64,000 nucleotides of DNA from an uncultured Armatimonadota bacterium (lineage in GTDB: Bacteria > Armatimonadota > Fimbriimonadia > Fimbriimonadales > Fimbriimonadaceae): positions 1 to 64,000 of the forward strand of contig CAIYLG010000008.1 in assembly GCA_903927025.1 (NCBI GenBank), written 5' to 3'. Positions 26,176 to 35,047 of the stretch are shown one piece after another. The notes below the pieces were generated by a model, which did no database searches, was not told the origin of the DNA, and saw only the letters and a list, made by a program, of their open reading frames with translations. Each line of letters starts with the position of its first letter. The stretch's first letter is position 1. A program made the translations under genes and the position numbers.

Positions 26176-27309
26176 TTAATCCCACATGGGGACGGCAGGT
26201 GTTTCGATCCCCAACGATTTAAGGACCAGATATCGAATTCGCTCCGATGCCTTGCCGTCGCCATAAGGGCTAACTGCATTTGCCATGGCCTTGTAAGCGG
26301 CGGGATCTCCCAGAAGCGCCGACCCTTCGTCGATGATGCGTTCTGCTACCGTCCCAACGAGTTTTGCAGTTCCAGCAGTGACACCCTCTGGTCGTTCTGT
26401 TGTATCCCTTAGAACCAGAACCGGAATGCCGAACGCTGGAGCCTCTTCCTGAACTCCGCCAGAATCACTAAGGATCAGCGAACTCCTCTGCATCAGCTTC
26501 ACGAAGAGTTCGTACTCAGGTGGCTCAATCAGCTTGATTCGGTCGTGGTTGCCGAGTATAGGAATCAGAACTTCTCTTACCGTTGGATTAGGATGCATCG
26601 CTGCGACGAGCAAAATATCTGGGTAGCGATTGACCAGTTCCAAGGCTGCCTTTGCGATGTTCTTCTGCGGCTCACCCCAGTTCTCGCGGCGATGGGTAGT
26701 CAGCAGCACAACGCGTCCGGTGAAGTCTGGATACCAAGGCTGTTCACCCTGGTTTGCAGCAAGCACCACGGCATCAATGCCCGTGTTGCCCGTCACAAAG
26801 ATCTTGCTCGGGTCGTGGTGCTCTCGCAGCAGATTATCGCGACTCCAAGTGGTTGGTGGGAAATGAAGGTCTGCGGAGACTGAGGCGACTCTACGGTTGT
26901 ATTCCTCAGGAAATGGGTTTCGGACAGTATCGGTCCGCAGACCAGCTTCAATGTGTCCAAACGGCACGTTTCGGTAGAAGGCACCCATCGCAGCCACCAA
27001 CGTGGTAGTCGTGTCACCCTGGCCAAGAACGTAGGCAGGCTCATGTTGTGCAATGAGGCGGTCAATCCCTTCGAGTGCCCGACACGTCACCTGTGCTAGG
27101 GTCGAGCCATGCTGCATGATCGCCAAATCCTCGTCTGGCGTCAAACCAAACGTCGCCAAAGATTGATAAAGTATCTCTTTGTGTTGCCCGGTTGAGATCA
27201 GAAGCGGATTGCAAACATCCGAGAACTTCTTGAACTCAAGCATGACCGGTGCGACCTTGATCGCCTCGGGACGAGTTCCAATAACGCAGAAAATGGTGGG
27301 CTTAGACAT
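26176..27309 (-). CDS. wecB: UDP-N-acetylglucosamine 2-epimerase (non-hydrolysing)
   Basis: 377 aa from ATG 27309 (the frame is open to 27363 inside the preceding gene). Converts UDP-GlcNAc to UDP-ManNAc for surface polysaccharide. Hallmarks: IGTRPEAIKVAPV, GQGDTTTTLVAAMGAFY, HIEAGLRT, NPFPEEYNRR, LLTTHRRENWG, SDSGGVQEEAPAFGIPVLVLRDTTERPEGV. GT-B fold, cytosolic. The ATG overlaps the wecA-like stop by 8 bases, showing tight coupling of sugar-nucleotide supply and lipid-linked glycan initiation. Confidence 0.94.
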   Translation of the reverse strand: MSKPTIFCVIGTRPEAIKVAPVMLEFKKFSDVCNPLLISTGQHKEILYQSLATFGLTPDEDLAIMQHGSTLAQVTCRALEGIDRLIAQHEPAYVLGQGDTTTTLVAAMGAFYRNVPFGHIEAGLRTDTVRNPFPEEYNRRVASVSADLHFPPTTWSRDNLLREHHDPSKIFVTGNTGIDAVVLAANQGEQPWYPDFTGRVVLLTTHRRENWGEPQKNIAKAALELVNRYPDILLVAAMHPNPTVREVLIPILGNHDRIKLIEPPEYELFVKLMQRSSLILSDSGGVQEEAPAFGIPVLVLRDTTERPEGVTAGTAKLVGTVAERIIDEGSALLGDPAAYKAMANAVSPYGDGKASERIRYLVLKSLGIETPAVPMWD

Positions 27310-28333
27310 GGTTGTTGCGTACGACAAACAGGGCAACCGCACACAAGGCTGCGGCTGCGGCATAGAGAACCCACACTGTCTGTCGCTGTGTGAGTCCCTT
27401 TCCTAAGAGAGTGTGGTGAAGGTGTCGCTTATCAGCCTGCGTAATCGGCTGTCCGCTTAGCAATCGCCGCGTGATCACGATGAATGCATCTGCAATAGGC
27501 ACGCCAAACACCAGGATGGGCAAAAAAATGGCGACAGCGGCGGCAGTCTTTAAGGCGCCGACGATGCTCAGGCACGCCATCGTAAAACCGAGGACGTAGG
27601 CACCGCCGGTACCCATGAAAATCTTCGCCGGATTATAGTTGTGGCGGAGAAAGCCGAGTGCCGATCCCGCGACGGCTGCCGCTACGATCGCAACTCTCGG
27701 CTGACCGGAGTACACGGCAATGACGATGAGGGTTCCTGCTGAAATCGCGGATATGCCTGCAGAAAGCCCATCCACTCCGTCAATGGTGTCCATTGTCTTT
27801 GTAACTACAAAGATGTAAACCGCCGTGAGCGGAACTGCCGCCATCCCCAAGGCGATGTAGGAAGCGGGCCCATTGATTGGAACCCCTACAGTGTTGATCT
27901 GGACTCTTCCAATGGATCCGTAGAAAAACTGGACGCCAACACCAGCAGCCAGGAGAACAAGCGCCTGGACCTTCGCTTTGTACTGGTGAAGGTCATCAAG
28001 CGCCCCTACCACCACCAGCAAACCGGCAATGCTCATCATCCCGATGAGATAGGTTGGAAACATCGTGCTCTTCGGATAGGCAAAGGGCATCACCAGAAGA
28101 ATCGAACCGACGATTCCAGCGTAGATCGCAAGGCCGCCCCAACGGGGAATCGGCTCAGTATGCACGCGCCGATTGTCAATCTTGGGGTCATCCACAGCAC
28201 CCTTCTGGATGGCGAGGTTTCTTACGAGTGGAGTGAGGAGACTGCTGATGACCAACGCGATAAAAGCAGTAGCAAGCGGGGCTCGAAAGCCCGTCAGCAT
28301 CCCACTGTTGACCGCCATCAGCAGATGCGTCAT
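27302..28333 (-). CDS. WecA/TagO-like polyprenyl-phosphate GlcNAc-1-phosphate transferase with an altered motif
   Basis: 343 aa, about ten transmembrane helices, PNPT superfamily, expected to start a lipid-linked surface glycan on undecaprenyl phosphate. Typical elements: PRWGGLAIYAG, GALDD with the Asp pair, MDTIDGVDGLSAG, and the C-terminal HLHHTLLGKGLTQRQ histidine loop. The usual FMGDxGS motif reads FMGTGGAYVLGF (codons near 27604-27633), so the catalytic/Mg-contacting Asp is replaced by Thr. Either activity is altered or the family tolerates it. ATGA-type overlap with the dCMP deaminase gene upstream and wecB downstream. Confidence 0.85.
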   Translation of the reverse strand: MTHLLMAVNSGMLTGFRAPLATAFIALVISSLLTPLVRNLAIQKGAVDDPKIDNRRVHTEPIPRWGGLAIYAGIVGSILLVMPFAYPKSTMFPTYLIGMMSIAGLLVVVGALDDLHQYKAKVQALVLLAAGVGVQFFYGSIGRVQINTVGVPINGPASYIALGMAAVPLTAVYIFVVTKTMDTIDGVDGLSAGISAISAGTLIVIAVYSGQPRVAIVAAAVAGSALGFLRHNYNPAKIFMGTGGAYVLGFTMACLSIVGALKTAAAVAIFLPILVFGVPIADAFIVITRRLLSGQPITQADKRHLHHTLLGKGLTQRQTVWVLYAAAAALCAVALFVVRNNHV

Positions 28334-28806
28334 ATCTGTAGGTCCACCGGCACCAGTTGGTTGTCCATGAATCTCATCACTTCCATTCCTGATTCATGAA
28401 AGAGTACTTTTGAAAAATCGTCTGGATAGTCGCCTTCATAAATCACTTTGACAATTCCAGCATTGATCAGCATCTTCGCGCAGTTGTTGCACGGCTGGCA
28501 GGTCACGTAGATCGTGCTCCCCTCGCATGCAATCCCCATCATCGCGGCCTGGAGCAGGGCATTCTGCTCTGCATGAAGGGCCCGTATACAATGACCTGCA
28601 CGCAGACACCCTTGGGGCCAATCATTTTCGCCTCCCCCTTCCGGACAATGGGAGAGGCCACGTGGCGCACCGTTGTATCCCGTGCAAAGGATTCGTTTGT
28701 CACGGACGATCACGGCGCCAACAGACCGCCTCGGGCAGGTTGCGCGAGTCTTCACAAGGTGCGCAATCTGCATAAAATACGCATCCCAACTTGGGCGGTC
28801 CTGCAT
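28330..28806 (-). CDS. dCMP deaminase (ComEB-like)
   Basis: 158 aa, zinc-dependent deoxycytidylate deaminase making dUMP for thymidylate synthesis. The zinc and catalytic residues are complete: HAEQNALL and TCQPCNNCAKM. N-terminal RATCPRRSVGAVIVRDKRILCTGYNGAPRGLSHC carries the second, allosteric zinc-site residues common in ComEB. Starts seven bases after a CATAAT box and overlaps the wecA-like gene by four bases, a mixed operon of nucleotide and glycan genes. Confidence 0.93.
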   Translation of the reverse strand: MQDRPSWDAYFMQIAHLVKTRATCPRRSVGAVIVRDKRILCTGYNGAPRGLSHCPEGGGENDWPQGCLRAGHCIRALHAEQNALLQAAMMGIACEGSTIYVTCQPCNNCAKMLINAGIVKVIYEGDYPDDFSKVLFHESGMEVMRFMDNQLVPVDLQI

Positions 28807-28813
28807 CGCAAAG

Positions 28814-28819
28814 ATTATG
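28814..28819 (-). promoter_or_regulatory. -10 box (CATAAT) seven bases before the dCMP deaminase gene
   Basis: Reading the minus strand, CATAAT is followed by seven bases and the ATG at 28806. No ribosome site fits in the gap. It predicts a leaderless transcript for the dCMP deaminase-wecA-wecB-pth operon. Confidence 0.5.
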
Positions 28820-28887
28820 ACGGATGACCTATGCCTGTGGCATTGGAAGAAACTCGAAGTTGCCGAGCGTTGATCGCGGCAGAGCCC

Positions 28888-30009
28888 TTAACTTCTGACC
28901 GCGCGCTGATACACGGTCTCGAACCGAGCTGACATTTCCTGCAAAGTAAATTTCTGCTGGACGATGTGTCGCCCCATTCTGCCCATCTGCTCGCGCTCAT
29001 CGTTGTTCGAAAGCAGGTAACTCACTGCCTCGGCGATCTCGGCGGGCCTAAGGTCAACCAACAATCCGGTTTGCTGATGGCGAACCACTTCAGGAAGCGC
29101 ACCCACTCTCGTCGCCACGACCGCTTTACCGCGCGCCATTGCTTCGATAGCGGCAACGCCAAAAGTTTCCATATGGGAAGGAAGGGTGCTGAGTGTAAAG
29201 GCATCGAGCATTCGAGGAATGTCATGCCGAACACCGGTCATTGTCACTCTATCTTCAAGACCTGCAGCGGTAATTGCCTGGTCTATTTCAGGGCGGAATT
29301 CCTCTTCCACCTTTCCGACAAACACGAGATGAGCGTCCGGGTGATCCTGATGAACGCTTCTCATCGCGGAGATGAGTTCCAACTGCCCCTTATCTCGACA
29401 GACCTTTCCGACGAGTCCAACGAGGCGTCGATGGCGAGGGATGCCTAGTTCGTCCTTAACACCTTCAGGATGACTCGCTTCAAAATCGCCAAAATCTGTG
29501 CCGTTGTAAACCGTCTCAATAAATCGCTCAGGAATTCCACGGCCGTGAAGCATTCCGCGAACAAAATCGCTGACCGCGACCAGCTTGTTGCTCCGGCGCG
29601 CAAGTCGCTTGTAAATCTGATCGTTGTTCGCAATGTGAACGCTGGTTACGATCGGAACGTTTGTCAGCAACCCAAGCGCATGACCAATATAGGCCGAGCG
29701 TGTGAGGTGAGTGTGCACGACGTCAATCTTGTTCCGTCGAACCTCGCGAACCAGATAACCCATGGTCCGCCACCAGCCACTGCCCTTCATGTAGCTGCAG
29801 TGAACGGGGATTCCTTCCTGGGCAAGGATATCAGGAAGCCAGCCAGGCCCTGGTGTTAATACCTGAACTTGGTGACCGCGCCTCTTCAAACCCTGCGAGA
29901 GTGAGAAAACGTGCCTCTCTGCGCCCGATGTTGCGCTGCTGGAGCACATCTGAAGTACGTTTAGTGGTTGTGGTCCGCCCAAAATTCTGTTCTGCACCCC
30001 GGCGCGCAA
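28888..30009 (-). CDS. GT4-family glycosyltransferase
   Basis: 373 aa, GT-B glycosyltransferase of family 4. N-terminal domain: VLQMCSSSATSGAERHVFSLSQGLKRRGHQVQVLTPG, DVVHTHLTRS. C-terminal domain: LVGLVGKVCRDKGQLELISA, then STLPSHMETFGVAAIEAMARGKAVVATRVGALPEVVRHQQTGLLV. Probably adds a sugar to a lipid-linked surface glycan, in keeping with the wecA-wecB genes downstream. Start TTG 30009 or GTG 29997; a TATCCT box 14 bases before the GTG favours the latter. Divergent from the MFS gene. Confidence 0.88.
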   Translation of the reverse strand: MRAGVQNRILGGPQPLNVLQMCSSSATSGAERHVFSLSQGLKRRGHQVQVLTPGPGWLPDILAQEGIPVHCSYMKGSGWWRTMGYLVREVRRNKIDVVHTHLTRSAYIGHALGLLTNVPIVTSVHIANNDQIYKRLARRSNKLVAVSDFVRGMLHGRGIPERFIETVYNGTDFGDFEASHPEGVKDELGIPRHRRLVGLVGKVCRDKGQLELISAMRSVHQDHPDAHLVFVGKVEEEFRPEIDQAITAAGLEDRVTMTGVRHDIPRMLDAFTLSTLPSHMETFGVAAIEAMARGKAVVATRVGALPEVVRHQQTGLLVDLRPAEIAEAVSYLLSNNDEREQMGRMGRHIVQQKFTLQEMSARFETVYQRAVRS

Positions 30010-30041
30010 TAGGATACCTTACTCGGATCTACGGAAGCGGG

Positions 30042-30047
30042 CATACT
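30042..30047 (+). promoter_or_regulatory. -10 box (CATACT) seven bases before the MFS gene
   Basis: CATACT ends seven bases before ATG 30055. A TTGGG run fills part of the gap and no clear Shine-Dalgarno site is present, in line with the leaderless pattern seen at other operon heads here. Confidence 0.4.
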
Positions 30048-30054
30048 GGTTGGG

Positions 30055-31428
30055 ATGGTTAGCCCGAATCCGTCACCGAAGACAGAACGAACAACCTTCA
30101 AACAGCGTTTCGCCGATTCCAATATCTATCGAGTTTTCAGCTACAGCGACTTCCGCCTTCTTTGGATCGGAGCTTTCCTTAGCTTCACTGGAAGCCAAAT
30201 CCAGTACGTTGCTCAAGCCTTCTTTGTCTATCGACTCACTCAGGACGAATCAAAGCTTGGTTTCGTGTCATTTTGTGCGAGCTTCCCAGTCTTTCTCCTG
30301 GGATTTGCCGCCGGCACCTTTGCCGATGCCTACGACAAACGAAAGGTTCTTATTGCGACCCAGGCAATATTTGCCGCCGGAGCCATCTTCCTTTCGGTTG
30401 TCACGTACATGCACATTGTCCAATACTGGGAAATCGTCACGGTTGCAGCCGTCATGGGGGTTGTTTCCAGTATTGAGATGCCGACGCGTCAATCGATCGT
30501 CAGCCGCGTCGTCCCCCCAGAGGTGCTTGCGTCGGCTGTTCCCGTTCAGGCGCTGACATTCAATGTCGCTCGCGTGCTGGGACCTGCGGTTGGAACTCTT
30601 ATTCTCATGTTCCTTGGGGTTGCGATGTGCTACCTGCTCAACGGACTTAGCTTTATCGCACTCATTTGGGCAGCCCTTGCCATCAAGGCAAATCTGCAGT
30701 CTCATCCGCGAGAGCCGCAACCGATCCGCGATCTCATCACAGAAGGGATGCTCTACACGATGCGGGAAGTCCGCCTCAAAACGCTCTTCTGCCTAGAGAC
30801 GATCACGGCAGCCTGCGGCCTTGCCTACCTTCCGATGATGCCTGCCTACGTTCATCAGGTCCTACACGTCGGCGCGGATCTATCTCCATCGCATCTGGGA
30901 AAAGTCGCAGAAACGGACGCAGCTAAGCAGATTCTGGGCTGTTGCTACACCGCAGTTGGCATCGGAGCGATTGTGGGATTGCTGTTGGTGACTCAATATG
31001 CGGAGGGCAGACACAAGGCGGGCATCATTCGCGCGGCAATGTGGATCATTGGCATAGGGCTCTTCATTCTCAGCCTCGGTCCATCTGCATGGGTTGTCTA
31101 TCCGATGTTGATCCTGATGGGGGCAGCTTCTGTGACCCAACTGAATACGACCAATGCACTTTTCCAGCTGCTGTCGCCTGAACGCCTGCGGGGCAGAGTC
31201 CTGGCGATGCATATCTGGGCAATTAACGGATTTTCACCGTTCGGCGTGCTCATGTTTGGATGGGTCGCACGCACAACTCGAGTAAATCCCTTTCTCCACC
31301 TTTCAGGTTGGACCGCACGACTTCCTGTCACCGGCGTGCCGCTCTCTTTACAGCTTGGAGGCGTCTGCGTGGTCCTCGGGGCAATTGCGGCTTCAACCAC
31401 GCGACAGGGACTTGCAAACCTGCCTTGA
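30055..31428 (+). CDS. MFS exporter (EntS-like, MFS_3 type)
   Basis: 457 aa, twelve predicted membrane helices. The N-terminus FSYSDFRLLWIGAFLSFTGSQIQYVAQAFFVYRLT and the cytoplasmic loop FADAYDKRKVLIATQ (variant of the GxxxDRxxRR loop motif) are typical of MFS_3 drug or siderophore exporters. ARVLGPAVGTLI matches the exporter motif C region, with Gly-Pro. The cargo cannot be read. Divergent from the glycosyltransferase gene 45 bases away, followed 72 bases later by hsp20. Confidence 0.87.
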   Translation: MVSPNPSPKTERTTFKQRFADSNIYRVFSYSDFRLLWIGAFLSFTGSQIQYVAQAFFVYRLTQDESKLGFVSFCASFPVFLLGFAAGTFADAYDKRKVLIATQAIFAAGAIFLSVVTYMHIVQYWEIVTVAAVMGVVSSIEMPTRQSIVSRVVPPEVLASAVPVQALTFNVARVLGPAVGTLILMFLGVAMCYLLNGLSFIALIWAALAIKANLQSHPREPQPIRDLITEGMLYTMREVRLKTLFCLETITAACGLAYLPMMPAYVHQVLHVGADLSPSHLGKVAETDAAKQILGCCYTAVGIGAIVGLLLVTQYAEGRHKAGIIRAAMWIIGIGLFILSLGPSAWVVYPMLILMGAASVTQLNTTNALFQLLSPERLRGRVLAMHIWAINGFSPFGVLMFGWVARTTRVNPFLHLSGWTARLPVTGVPLSLQLGGVCVVLGAIAASTTRQGLANLP

Positions 31429-31500
31429 GACAGGAAGACAATTCTCAGTCCAAATCTCCCATTCACCAAACGAAAACAACCCATCCGAGTAGAATCAATC

Positions 31501-31953
31501 ATGCCGCGTCGAGACGCCGAAGAATGGTTTTGGCAAGTCGGAAGTGACCTCCATCGCATCACCGAAGATCTTTCGGGAACTCGACCGAGAGTCGCCGTCG
31601 GCAGAGCCTGGGAGCCAAGGATTGACCTCATTGAAGAGACCGGAAGGTTCCTTCTTAAGGCTGAGATTGCAGGAGTCCGCGGTGACGAGATTCAGCTTCA
31701 GTACCTGCCGGAGCGAAATTCAATCGTTCTCCGGGGAAATCGTGAGGAAGAAGACTATTCGGACGGCAGCCGAACAAGCATCCATCAACTGGAAATTTTT
31801 TATGGAGAATTTCAACGGGAAGTGCGCCTTCCCGATGTTCCGGTAGACCCGACTCAAATCCGCGCTCAATACCGAAATGGCTTTTTGCTGGTAACCATCC
31901 CGAAAGCGGAACGAGTCGTCGTAACTAGAATAGTAACGATAGAAAATATTTAA
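31501..31953 (+). CDS. Hsp20/alpha-crystallin small heat-shock protein
   Basis: 150 aa. N-terminal arm about 35 residues, then an alpha-crystallin domain (PRIDLIEETGRFLLKAEIAGVRGDEIQLQYLPERNSIVLRGNRE ... YGEFQREVRLPDVPVDPTQIRAQYRNGFLLVTIPK) with the conserved A-x-x-x-n-G-v-L-like tail motif, here YRNGFLLVTIPK. ATP-independent holdase. A TAGAAT box lies five bases before the ATG. The stop TAA overlaps the lon start (TAATG), so chaperone and protease are translationally coupled. Confidence 0.93.
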   Translation: MPRRDAEEWFWQVGSDLHRITEDLSGTRPRVAVGRAWEPRIDLIEETGRFLLKAEIAGVRGDEIQLQYLPERNSIVLRGNREEEDYSDGSRTSIHQLEIFYGEFQREVRLPDVPVDPTQIRAQYRNGFLLVTIPKAERVVVTRIVTIENI

Positions 31954-34394
31954 TGGCAGAAGTAAAGCTACCCGTAGAAGACGAATTGATTGAAGAGGTT
32001 CTCAGCGAGCCTCAGATTCAAGATCCGTCAGATGAGGAACCCAAACCGGACGTCCCATCTGAGCTCAACATCCTGCCCTTGAGAGACAGTGTCATCTACC
32101 CGATGCTGATCGCTCCCCTCAGCGTGTCTCGTGAAGCTGGAATTCAACTCATAGATGAGAGCGTGGTTGGCAACAATCGAATCATCGGGGTTGTCGCCCA
32201 GCGTCATCCAAACGAAGAAAATCCTGGATTCGATGACGTCTACGAATACGGATGTGCAGTCATCATCCGTACTCTCGTCAAGATGCCAGATGCGGTTCGC
32301 CTCATCGTACAGGGCGTCTCCCGGTTTCGGATCGTCGAGCGTCTAAGCGAATCTCCCTACATGAGGGCGCGCATTGAAGTCATCGATGAGCCTGAAGCCG
32401 ATTCTGAGAAGGCTGAGGAAATCGAGGCGCTGCGACGTTCGGTAGCCGCACTTTTTGAGCAGGCTATCCGCCTCTCTCCCAACCTTCCTGACGAATTGAG
32501 AACCCTGACTCAGGCAGTTCAGGAAACCAATGTGATGGCGGACCTGGTGGCAGCCCACATGACGCTGGATGCTGAGGACAAACAAAAGATCCTCGAGACA
32601 CCGGCCGTTCAGGAGCGCCTCCGATCTCTACTGGAGATGCTTAGCAAAGAAGTCCGGGTGCTTGAGCTCACCAGCAAGGTCCAGAGCGAGGTCAACACTG
32701 AACTCAGCAAGTCCCAGAGGGACTACTACCTCCGCGAGCAGCTTAAGGCCATTCAGCGCGAGTTGGGAGAGGTTGACGACCGGACGGAAGAACTCGACGA
32801 GCTTCGAAAGCAGATTGATGATGCTCAAATGAGCGCAGAAGCGCTCAAAGAGGTCAATCGCGAGTACGAGCGCCTCCGTCGAATGAACCCCGGAGCGCCG
32901 GAATATACCGTCGCACGGACTTATATCGATTGGATGATCGCGATGCCATGGGGCAAGTCCACCAGCGATATCCTCGAACTAAAGCGTGTCAAGGAAGTCC
33001 TCGACGCCGACCACTTCGGCCTAGAAAAGATCAAAGACCGAATCATCGAATTCCTCGCCGTACGAATCGTAAAGACGGAAGGCACGATCCGCCAGCCAAT
33101 CCTCTGTTTCGTGGGACCTCCTGGTGTTGGAAAGACGTCATTGGGCCGTTCCATCGCCCAGGCAATGGGTCGCAAGTACGGAAGAATCTCCCTGGGTGGA
33201 ATGAGAGATGAAGCCGAGATTCGTGGACACCGGCGAACCTATATCGGAGCATTGCCGGGCCAAATTGTTCAAGGACTAAGGCGCGCTGAAACAAACAATC
33301 CTGTTCTAGTCCTCGATGAAATCGACAAGCTTGGCAACGACTTCCGCGGCGATCCCTCGTCGGCGCTACTTGAAGTTTTGGACCCAGAGCAAAACAGCAC
33401 ATTCCGAGACCACTACCTTGATTCACCTTTCGACCTGAGCAAGGTTTTCTTCATCACCACCGCCAACCGGATCGATACCATTCCGGCAGCCCTAAGGGAC
33501 CGAATGGAGATCATAGAGCTTGGAGGCTACACCGAAGAGGAAAAGATTGAGATCGCGGAACGGCACCTGATTCCCAAGCAGATTGAGGAGCACGGATTGA
33601 AGCATTCTCAAATCAGCTTCAAGCGAGACGCCGCTCAGAGACTGGTGCGGTACTACACTCGCGAAGCGGGAGTCCGCGGCCTCGAGCGAGAAATTGGCAG
33701 CGTCGTCAGAAAGGCAACCCGCATGTATGCCGAGGGCAACAAGGCAAAGGTCAACGTCACGACCAAGTTCATCGAATCGGCACTTGGTGCTCCTAGATTC
33801 ACAGTTGATGAGGTTGTGGAAAGAGACATGACGCCCGGCACCGCGGTTGGTCTGGCATGGACGCCAGTCGGCGGAGAAGTTCTGTTTATCGAGACCACCA
33901 AAATGACCGGTCATAAGGGCCTGATCGTAACCGGCCAGCTTGGCGACGTCATGAAGGAGTCCGTGACGGCTGCCCTCAGCTATATCCGCAGCCATACGGG
34001 TCCCCTCAATATCAACGACGACTTTTACGAGAAGATTGAGCTACACGTGCACGTTCCTGCAGGGGCCGTTCCAAAAGATGGACCGAGCGCTGGTGTCACG
34101 ATGCTTACCGCGCTCACCTCACTCCTGACGAATCGTCGGGTGAAGTCCCGCTTGGCGATGACAGGCGAGCTTACGCTGAGCGGCCAAGTTCTCCCAGTTG
34201 GCGGTATCAAGGAAAAGGTCCTCGCGGCGAACCGGGCAGGGGTTACGATGCTGATCCTCCCTCAACAAAACGAGAAGGACTACCTGGAAGAAGTTCCTCC
34301 AGAAATTAGAAGCCTCCTCAAAGCCCATTTCGTGAAGAATGCCGAGCAAGTGCTAAAGCTTGCCCTCGAAAAGCCTGGGTTCAAGGGAGCCTAG
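31953..34394 (+). CDS. lon: ATP-dependent protease Lon
   Basis: 813 aa, cytosolic AAA+ serine protease. After an acidic N-terminal tail (about 1-40), the LON substrate domain begins ELNILPLRDSVIYPMLIAPLSV. A long coiled coil (about 240-310) precedes the AAA+ module with Walker [10 protein letters not shown] (about 388-396) and Walker B VLVLDEIDK. The C-terminal protease domain has Ser in PKDGPSAGV (about 711) and Lys in GGIKEKVLAANRAG (about 755). Complete. The start overlaps the hsp20 stop. Confidence 0.97.
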   Translation: MAEVKLPVEDELIEEVLSEPQIQDPSDEEPKPDVPSELNILPLRDSVIYPMLIAPLSVSREAGIQLIDESVVGNNRIIGVVAQRHPNEENPGFDDVYEYGCAVIIRTLVKMPDAVRLIVQGVSRFRIVERLSESPYMRARIEVIDEPEADSEKAEEIEALRRSVAALFEQAIRLSPNLPDELRTLTQAVQETNVMADLVAAHMTLDAEDKQKILETPAVQERLRSLLEMLSKEVRVLELTSKVQSEVNTELSKSQRDYYLREQLKAIQRELGEVDDRTEELDELRKQIDDAQMSAEALKEVNREYERLRRMNPGAPEYTVARTYIDWMIAMPWGKSTSDILELKRVKEVLDADHFGLEKIKDRIIEFLAVRIVKTEGTIRQPILCFVGPPGVGKTSLGRSIAQAMGRKYGRISLGGMRDEAEIRGHRRTYIGALPGQIVQGLRRAETNNPVLVLDEIDKLGNDFRGDPSSALLEVLDPEQNSTFRDHYLDSPFDLSKVFFITTANRIDTIPAALRDRMEIIELGGYTEEEKIEIAERHLIPKQIEEHGLKHSQISFKRDAAQRLVRYYTREAGVRGLEREIGSVVRKATRMYAEGNKAKVNVTTKFIESALGAPRFTVDEVVERDMTPGTAVGLAWTPVGGEVLFIETTKMTGHKGLIVTGQLGDVMKESVTAALSYIRSHTGPLNINDDFYEKIELHVHVPAGAVPKDGPSAGVTMLTALTSLLTNRRVKSRLAMTGELTLSGQVLPVGGIKEKVLAANRAGVTMLILPQQNEKDYLEEVPPEIRSLLKAHFVKNAEQVLKLALEKPGFKGA

Positions 34395-34415
34395 CCATCT
34401 CGTAGGAGCCTCAAG

Positions 34416-35006
34416 ATGATCGAAACTCCCCTTTTCGGTCGATTCTACGGAGAAAACAAGCGGCTGGTGTTCGCACCGCCGCTTCCCTACCAGGCACTGG
34501 TCCGAGGAAGTATTTTCGGTGGAATTGGCATGGTCGCATTAAGCGCGATCGAAGTTGCGGTTGGAGGAGGTCCTCTCTATCCGGAGTGGTGGTTCTTCAC
34601 CGGTGTCGCCGTTGTCCTCGCTGGGGTTGCCGCCGCGTTCTCACTTGCCAGTATCACATTCACCTTGGGAGAACGGCACTACCGTCGTCGCCAGGGCCCC
34701 GGAATGTTCGTCAATACCCGGACCGGTTCCACCAGCGAATTGGATGCCCTTGTCCTCATCGCGGAGCCGAACTCGAGGATGATGTCCAATGGAGTCACCT
34801 ACCACCTCGTCCTTCACTGGAAAGGGATGTCCCAGCCGATCATGGTTCTACAGTCCGACAGCCGAATGCTTCCGCCGGGTCAGCCGCTCAATCTGGGTGC
34901 CCAACAGCTGCTCCAACTGGGCGTTCGATACGCCCAGGCAATTGGAATCCCGTTCTTCGACAACAGCCACTTCGCCTCTAAGTGTCCAGTGCCCATCTGG
35001 AAATAG
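34416..35006 (+). CDS. Hypothetical membrane protein
   Basis: 196 aa, family not recognised. Two hydrophobic helices (about 31-50 and 57-85, including WWFFTGVAVVLAGVAAAFSLASITF) are followed by a soluble domain with regular strands (LDALVLIAEPN, TYHLVLHWKGMSQPIMVLQSDS). It resembles in layout the 201-aa protein at 5342: two helices, then a small beta-rich domain. A GGAG ribosome site precedes the ATG. Lies between lon and tilS in the same direction. Confidence 0.65.
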   Translation: MIETPLFGRFYGENKRLVFAPPLPYQALVRGSIFGGIGMVALSAIEVAVGGGPLYPEWWFFTGVAVVLAGVAAAFSLASITFTLGERHYRRRQGPGMFVNTRTGSTSELDALVLIAEPNSRMMSNGVTYHLVLHWKGMSQPIMVLQSDSRMLPPGQPLNLGAQQLLQLGVRYAQAIGIPFFDNSHFASKCPVPIWK

Positions 35007-35047
35007 CGCAAAACCCGCACAGCACCAAACCGGTACCATCCATCTGA

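Noticed and set aside
33492-33995. 167-codon frame antisense to lon
   Set aside because: Antisense shadow of the lon protease domain, without start context or domain.
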